Virus record (IMG/VR): IMGVR_UViG_3300044846_001950
Span: 1 to 37,207 of that record
Strand: one strand, 5' to 3'
Length of the DNA: 37,207 nucleotides
From: a virus
The notes under the pieces are model-generated. The model was not told where the DNA came from and did not search any database. It saw only the letters and a program-made list of their open reading frames with translations. Every line of letters begins with the position of its first letter. Position 1 is the first letter of the stretch. This document shows positions 19,232-28,200 of the stretch, piece by piece. The translations under genes and the position numbers were made by a program.

Positions 19232-22200
19232 ATCCTTTTCTTCGTATTTCGACCTATTTGGGTGAGCTTTTATTTGACCCCTTTCTTCAATAAAGAAATC
19301 ACTCTTTTTAGGCTTGGTCATAGCAGGAAGTTTGTATTTGTCAAAAATATACAGTGCCTTGTAGTAATCTCTCACACCCTTCTTACCCCCGTCTGTGCCA
19401 TCTTTATACTTTTGTTTGAACTCAGGGTTTTCGTCTAATGACTTAAACAAAAAGTCTTCAGCTATTCTCTTGTCCTTGATGTTTTGGACATAGTTCATCT
19501 GCTTGCCTTTCATTATGTCTTCGTATAGACTATAGCTTGTTATTTTTTCAACATCCCAAACAGGCTCATCAGCAACAAAGTTTTCTTCGAAACTATCCCA
19601 TCTTTGATAGTTGTAACCTAATTCTTTTGCTGTTTCATATTTAGCCTTCTCAGATAAGTATTTCAATTTTTCATATCGAACTTCATCTTCCGCAATCCCC
19701 TTTACTTTATCAATAGAGTTTTTGAATTTCTCAGTTGCTATTTCTTTATATCTGTCTTTCTCTCTGCTAGATATGCCTTGAATATCAGTATCCAACTGAT
19801 TGTCATTGTTTAATATTAAACTTTGCATATCTATTACTTTTCCACTAGGGAGGGTATATTCCGTTCTAGGGTCAATTTTCTCTACAGATAATTTATCCTC
19901 TGCCCAACGTACATAGTCATCAATAAATGGAATAGCACCTGGAGTAAACATAACTGTTAATGTTTGCCCTAACGTAGCTATCGAGTTTGCCATGTACATC
20001 CATTGCTTACCCTCATCAGTTTGTTGAGTCCATTCATAAATATCATAAAGAGTAACTTGCTCTCGACCTTTATTCCGAACATCTTTAACAAAGTCCGCAA
20101 CTGCATCAACTGTCATTCCTATGATAGGCTCGAGGTTAGCGGATATTTGCAAGGCAATATCATCCTTTTCTGAAGGTAAATCATAAAAGTCAATAGGATC
20201 TACAAAGTACAACTCTCTCATTGTGTTCTCAATAAGTCTTCTTTGTCTTCTATCCTCACTCATAGTGTAAGCAGCATCTAATAAAAGAGTACCGACAACC
20301 TTACCACCTGCCGCATACTTACCACCAACTAAAGTTGCACCTACTTGTTTTGCTGAGAATATAGCAAGGTCTATCCAACCCTGAGCAGTTTTAAGAGAGT
20401 CTAAAGTTTCTTTAGCCTCTTCCTTTTCATCATCGTCACCCAAGTTTAGGGCAGCAACAGCCTTTCCAATAACCATCAATACAGGATAAAGAGCTAGTCT
20501 GCTATAAGCACCTAGAGATTGGGTTAAACCATCTTTTATCTCACCTCTTGTAACCGCTTTGCGTAAACCTCCTATAAGGTTATCAGCATCATGGTTAATA
20601 AAGCCAGAGAACATACCTACAAAAGGAGCCGCATATGAATCTGCTGAGATTCTTGCCTGTTTAACTAGAGGTAACCATTCAATGAATTGTCTTTGCTCCG
20701 CTTTGTTACCGCCCTTCATGATTCTTCTCATTCTGAAGTCAGCATTTGAAGCAGCTATGTTCATGTCATCGTAATACTTTGCTTTCTCTTTTACGAAATG
20801 TTTTTCGTAGTTAAACTTTTCACCTGTATTATTTTGAAAATCTCTTTCGAACTGAGACATCCATTCCCCTTTTCTCATAAACCCAGTTATGTTATTGAGG
20901 AACTTGTTAATCAAACCAAAATTACTTTCTCTGTCTAAGTAGCTATCAACACCTTTCTTTCCGCTAAGTTTAACTTTCTTCTCCATGCCGGTAAATTGAA
21001 CCGAGGAATCGAACTCTGATAATAAGTTTTCAGTCTGTTGTTTTTCCTTTGAACTGAATGGTAATGTTAAAGACTTGGAACTTCTGTTACCTACAGCGTA
21101 AGAGATAAGGTTAGTTGTAAATTCAACAGGTGTTCTTACAATTCCTATTAAGGCATCAACAAAGAACTTACCCATTAACTTCGATAAGCCAAACGTACTT
21201 TCAGCCTTTTGAAGAGCAAATGGAGCAATGGTGTCACTCAATTGTTTTAAGTTGTTCAACATCACAACCTCATCTGAACTAGCATTTTCTTGTGCGTTAG
21301 AGAAAACTTCCTTCACATATCTTTTAGCGTCAGTCAAGTAGTAGTCTCTCAAGCCTTCGTTAACATTTGTCATCACAAGTCTATCCACGTTGTAACGAAT
21401 AGCCTCTGCTGGAACTTGAAGAACACGCTGATAAGAAGCTCCTGAACGTATTGCCGCACCGACATTTTTATTATAACTAATGTCCGTAGATGTCAATGCT
21501 GCCTTTCCTGTTCCTATAGCTTGTCTCGGCATATAGTAAGGGTTTAATTCATGCTGTTGGTTTCTGATACCACTTGCGCTATTAATGTACTCCCCTGCCT
21601 CTTGTAAGGCACTTCTCGCAGCGTTGTAATACTCTAGTTGATTAGATGTAAGAATAGATGTGGGATCTGTTTCAAACGCTTCGAGGACTGCCATGTGGTC
21701 CAACCCTCCATTTCCATCAGGGAACATTTTCTTCAAGTCGTTGTAAATATTATTTACGATATCCAACTCGTTGACATCCTCGTTCTGCATTTTATTTCTT
21801 TCCTCTGCACTAAGCATCTGCTTGCCCAACCAGTCGTTAACAGTTTTCTTCTTCTGTTTAGCGTTCCATGCGTTGTCAAGAATGTGTCCAACAACACCAA
21901 TCATCACTCTGTCGTAAGCATCTTTTGAAACCTTCATTGTTCCATTAGGAATCAAAGATCCATCGGTAGTTAACTTGAACTTTTCAATCTTTGTTCTGTT
22001 GATAAGTTTGCCAATACCGGGAACATTCTTTAAAATTTTTTGGCTTCTCAAACTCTCCACTTTCTTTTGGTATTTCTTTAAGATTCTTTGAGAGTCTTTC
22101 TCCCATCCGTTAATCGCTCTTACGATTGGGTCTACCAAATTCTTTCTGAATGCACCGTTCTCTTTCATACCTAGTCGAGACTCCCAGAATACAACACTCT

Positions 22201-25200
22201 TCCCTAGAGTGTCTCTCATCATCTTGATGTATCCATTCTTTGGGTTTGAGTATTTGTTACGAACTTTTTGAGACTGCTCAACTAAACTCTTACCAACCTC
22301 GTTGCCCCTGATTTCTGCACGATCCAATAAGGTTCTTAAATTCTTCTCGTCAACAAATCCTGCCTCAGCAATCTGAGCAGTAACTTGATTTAACAAGTCG
22401 AGGTCCTCAAGGCTTAATGTCATCAAGTTATCAGGAGTCGCTCTCATTAACTGGTCAATCAACTTCTTTTGATTTTCCGTAAATGAGTTAGGAGAATTAC
22501 TCAACCAGTCTTTGATTGAGTCCATAAATCCGTAACCACTCTTGTCTGTGATGCCTTGGATTAATATGTTTTTTAAATCATCTATCTGATCTTGGAACTC
22601 AGAAGCGTAGGTGTCTGTATTAGCAGAGTCTTCAATAACTTTATTTTTAGAAATCTCGTACTGAGCCTCACTTATTGCACCCGTTTCTAACAGAGTGTTT
22701 AACGCTCTCATGTACTTACCTACCTCTCTCTTAAAACTCTTATACTCTTCAAAGTCATTTATAGTTTTATCTTTGTCAAACAACTTGTCAACAGATTTTT
22801 GCCACTTTTCAATAGTGTCTGCAATGTCAATATCGTTTGGTTGGTTCTGTTGATTTGCATCATACATCCCGTCAAACAATTCCATCATCTTACCAATCTT
22901 TGGTACTCTATCGCTAGTTAAATCACGAAGAGCGTCTAAGTATTCGGTCATGGTATCCATGTCAAATGCTAGATCTCCGTCTGCTGTGAACATATCAAAT
23001 TTGGCAAACATCTTCATGTTAGATGTGTACTGATATCCAACCTTGTTTAATAACTGCTTCTGAAGTTTCTTGATTTCGTTTAACCCTTCAGCGAGTCTTC
23101 TGTTTGCAATCACCTTATCTAAGTAAGATACAAAGGCATCTAACTGCTTTTGGTTGGAGATGGTTGCTGCTCTACGGGCAATAGACTTTAATGTAGCCGG
23201 AGAGACTGTTCCCTTCTTGCCAAGCTCGTTGTCTATTACATCTTTGATATATTCAGATACTAAAGCCCCCAAACCTCTCTGCTCAGTTCTTCCTGCCTTG
23301 AGTCCTTTGAAGTATCCGACAAACTCTCCAACCTTTTTACCCATAGACTTTCCGGTCTTCTCCCCTGCAAGTCTTGCAACCCCAGCCTCAAATCGAATAT
23401 TGTAACCAAGTTCCTTGATTCGGTCTTGTAGTTCTTGTTTGGTTATCTTGCCATCTTCTAGCTTCTTATTTAAAGCATCGATAGTTTTCTGAGCTTGTTC
23501 TTTAGCTTGGTCTACTCCTTCTTTCTTACCTTCCTTACGACCCTCTAGAGCAGCCTTTACTTCTGCTTTAACTCTATCGGTAAGGAGTTTACGCTCGCTC
23601 ATTGTAATCTCCGTAGACTCAGCCTCTAACTCTCTTTCGGTTTTTGATTTAATCTGCTTTATTTTATTGTTGACAGCCTCTTTAACTCCTGGTTGAGCTA
23701 AGTACTTATCAGCAGACGCTTGGTCTCCATTGGTAATTTCAAGCGCAGCTTTGTTAACTGCATCCGCTTGAGAAACTCCCGTGGTATCCATAATGGATTT
23801 AGCGTTACCTGCTACTTGTTCGGCAATACTTATTTCTTCTTTTGAAAGTTGAGATTGATCTTTGCCGGCTTGTGATTTTGATTTCGGACCACTTTTCTTA
23901 GCCAACACCTCGTTAGCTTCAAACATTTCAAGAGCTGGGTTAAACTCAACAGCTGAAGGATAATCTTTATCAGGTCTCTGATAAAACTCCCCTTTCATTT
24001 TCTCAGTTGTCTCAGCTCTCAAGTCTTTGCCCCATTTAACAACAATCATTGGGTATCCCAACTTAGCAGCTTCTTGAGCAATGAATGCAGCCTGCTTATT
24101 AGGATCAAATGTTTGCCCTGGATACATCTTTTCAAATGTAGCTTTTGCCGCATCGTATAAGTTCAATGGGTCCTCATTAAAAGGATACACATTGTCTTTA
24201 GGTATTCTTACAACATAACCATATCTACCCGACACGTCTAATACGTCAGGTCGAGTGTAGTACATACTAATATTTAAGCCAGGTCTCTCATCCTTTCCTG
24301 TTCTGCCGGTATTCTTACCAAAGAACTTAGGATCAATAGAAGAAATTTTGTTAGGAGAGTAGTGGTAGAACAAATAGTTACCTTGATCATCCTCAGTCAT
24401 ATCCTTAGTTAACTTAGCCTTATCTACAAGAGATTCACCAGCTTTAGCTTGAGATTTAGATTTTATACCAGTATTAATTCTAACTACTGAGTAAGGTATA
24501 TTTCTAGCTCCTGCAAAATTAGCAGCATAATCTAAATCTCTTAAAGGAGTATTATCATTTTCAATTTTTTCTGATGTTCTAACTTCACCATCTTTTACTG
24601 AAGATAAAATATCTTTATAATCTTTCCTTTCTGATAACATATGGACAGTCACTCTTTGACCGTCTTCTGTTTTCATTACTCCTGGATAAGAAATATGCTT
24701 TCTTTTTTTAGCTGGAATATCAGACTCGTCTTCGACAATTAATTTAGAAGGTATTTCAATATAAGCAACTGCTGATTCAGCAGGAGCATTTTCCATAAAA
24801 CCTTCTTCTTGCACATTACCTAATCTTTTAGTTGCTACATCAACTGTTATTTTTCCGCTTTTATTTAGTGGGATATTTAACTTCTTAGATAAACTGCTAA
24901 AGTCAATTTCATTAGATTTAAATATTTCAGCTATAATTTTCTTCCCAACATTAACTCTTTTCTTAAAGGTTTCATCGTTAGAATTTATAAAATAGTCTTT
25001 AATAACACTATGAAGTTCTTTTGCGCTTAATTTTCCGCTAAATAATTTGATCCCCTCATTATCCTTTTCTTCTTTAACTGCCGTATTTAACGCATTTCTA
25101 AACACACTTAATGGTATATCACCATCTTGAACTGCTAACTCTAAAATATCTATAGCAGCAGCCATGCCGTCTCGACTACTTAATACTTTTAAATCTGTTG

Positions 25201-28200
25201 ATTTAAACACAACTACTCTTACAGGTTTGCCTGGGTATTTGTCAAATATTTTATTTACTAAATTGATAAATGTTTTTGACATCTTAGGAGTTGAAGCCCA
25301 GAATGTACCGTCTTCATTATATTTAATAGCAAAGTGCAAACCTCCATTTCCTTCTAATACTACTCTCTTATCTCCTTTTTTATACTTAACGCCATCAACT
25401 TCCGTGTCTTTGTCATAAGTGCCGTAAGATAAATCTCCAACCATCTTATTATCAGGGAACATTGATATTACTACCTCACCCTCTAACTCTTCAATCTTTG
25501 CATTTTGAATTAAATACCCATCATCTTCTAATTTTTTTAAATCAGACTCAGGTATAAGGTTAGCTTCAAAACTTCCACCTAATGCGTATTTTGATTTTAC
25601 TTCTTCAGACGTGTCAACATTTTCAGCAACTTCATTGTCAATTTTTATTTCTTCACCATAATAAACCTTGTTTGCCAATGTCTGGAAGAATTGCATAATC
25701 TCTTCTGGAGAGGACGTGTCGTCAATAGGTTTAAGACCCGGGCCAAAATACTTAGCGATAAGTTGATTAATATATTCCGCAATAGATTTAAAGAAAGATT
25801 TAGTAGCTGGATCTGATTCTTTTAAATTAGACAAAACAGCTGTGAGTTCAGACATATATTCTTCCGCACGCTCAACATCATCATAAGCCTCATTAGAAGC
25901 TAAATCCGCAGCAATATCATCTATAGAAATTTCTATTTCTTCACCATTTTCATTAATGGATTTTAGTTTCTTTCCTTTAGCTAATTCTGCTATTTTATTT
26001 TTAAACTGTGCGTAAAGTTCAGGTTTTTCTCCAAACATTTTGAACAATACAGCGTGTGTCATTTCATGCGCTACAGTACGCAAATTAGCAGCTTCTAAAT
26101 TTATAGCAATAACCCCAGATTCTTTTTCTGGAAGAATTGTAAATAAACCTTTTGAATCTTCATTAGCACCAATAGAGTTGGCGTAATTTTTAAAATCAGC
26201 TTCATTATCAAAAACAACCATTTCAAAGTTAGGAAGTATAGACTTTAATGTTTTTACAGCCTTAATAGCCTGATCTACTATTCTTCTTTGCTTTGGTGTT
26301 TTTGCCAACTTTGATACCTCTTTAGTTCGATTAGTATCACTAATATTATATCCGGTAGAGTTAGCTTGTTTTAAAATTTCATCTGTTGAAAATTGAGTTT
26401 CCTGTTGCTTAGGAGTTTCTATCTTATTACCATCCTTATCGAGCAAGGTATTAAAATCGTATTCTATAGCAAAGTCTAATCTCTCGCCAGCTAAATTAAT
26501 CGTGCTGTAATTATCTGTTTGAGGTTCAAATTTCTCGCTTCCTTTGATTCTAGGGTTATATGATCCGTCTTGATATACTAATCCGTCATGTGTAGCTACA
26601 GACTCTTGATCAAATTCTACTGCAAAATCAACAGCATCTTTTCTAGATAAATTAGGAACAATAAAACTTTTCTCGGAGTTGCCGTATTTCCCAAATATAC
26701 CGTCAGTAGAATAACCTCTTGCTTCTAGCCAAGACTTAGCTACCTCATTTCTTTTAGCGTTTTCTTCATCGCTTAAAGATTTTCTTTGAGGATTCCAAGC
26801 TGTAAGAAGCCCAAATACACCATTCTTAATCGTTTCTATAAATGAATTACGATCAGGGAAAGAAGACTCGGGCAAACTCTCTTTAGCATTCTCATCCCAA
26901 GCCTCGTCTCTAACTATTTCTTCTTTCCCAACTTCCTGGGGAGCAACTTGAGGCTGAGTAATTCTGCTCTCTACGTTGTAACCAAGGCTTGTCAATTCCT
27001 GTTTAGCATTCTCAATGGCTGCATCTTTTTTAGACTGACCACCTCTTTGAGGAGCGTTGATAGTAAGAGTCCCGTCCTCGTTTAAATTAATAACAGTGCC
27101 TGTTGATTGTTGAACTTGGTCGATGTCATTTTGCATCGCCTCTTGTTCTTTCTGTTCTTGTGGAGTAGCTATTACTTCTTCCTTCCCAACTTCTTGGGTA
27201 GTACTTTGCCCTTCGAGGACTGGTTCCACTCCTTTACGTTGACCCCCTGTTTCTCCAACTTCTTGCGGTTGGCGTTGAAGAACTTCTCCTGTGCTTGGCT
27301 CTTGTACGGCATTTTCTTGTGGTGTTTCGGTTATAGTTGATGTTTTTTCTCCTGCGAGAATTTGTTTTATTTCAGTATCAATGTTTGCTATTTCCTCTTT
27401 AGTTTTAGGGTCTTCCAAACCAAAGTTTTTCATAGCTGCCTCAAGGTTCTTTTTTCTGATTGTCTCAGATAAAACGTGAGCCTTTAAGTTAGCGTCTAGG
27501 TTAGCGTATCCGGGTAACTTCTGAGACTCTTTAGCAACCATTGAAATTTCTTCTAATTGCTTTTTATTCTCGTTATAAAAGTCTGGTACTTGTTTTTCTA
27601 TCTCTGATAAAAAGTTGTTGCTATTTGCTCCTACATATAAAATTCCTTCTGACAAAGCGTCTCTTGATTGTGTAGAGGCAATGTCTATAGTAGCGTTACC
27701 TGCTCCCCCTAATAATAAGGCAGGTACAGTTGTTAATATTACCTCTTCTCCATTAGTCTCCACTTCAGCTACAGAGCCATCGTTTATATAGTTATACGCT
27801 CGGTTTGTAGCTTTCTGACCTACCATTTGAGTAGTTTCTTCAAAAGCGTTTAAAGCTGCTCCCTCAACTATTGCAACAGCTCTAACTCCCACGTCTTTAG
27901 CTTTATCAGCAACTTCTTTTGGTAGAGACTTATAAAAGTCAGCCATTATTTCGTCTACATTTTTACCAGCCTTAATACCCTCTTTAATAGCACTTGAACG
28001 ACTAGCTCTTATTGCCTTGTAAATTTTACCCTCGCCATATATTCCTTCTAATAAAACATCAGTAGCGGTGTTCATCAAAGCAATGTTTCTAGCGTCCATT
28101 GGATTCATTCCCGAGTTGATATTGTCTTGGTAGTTCATTGGGAAAGAGGACATGAAAGTTGTAACGGTTTGGGCCGCCATAACACCCATACCACCCTCCA

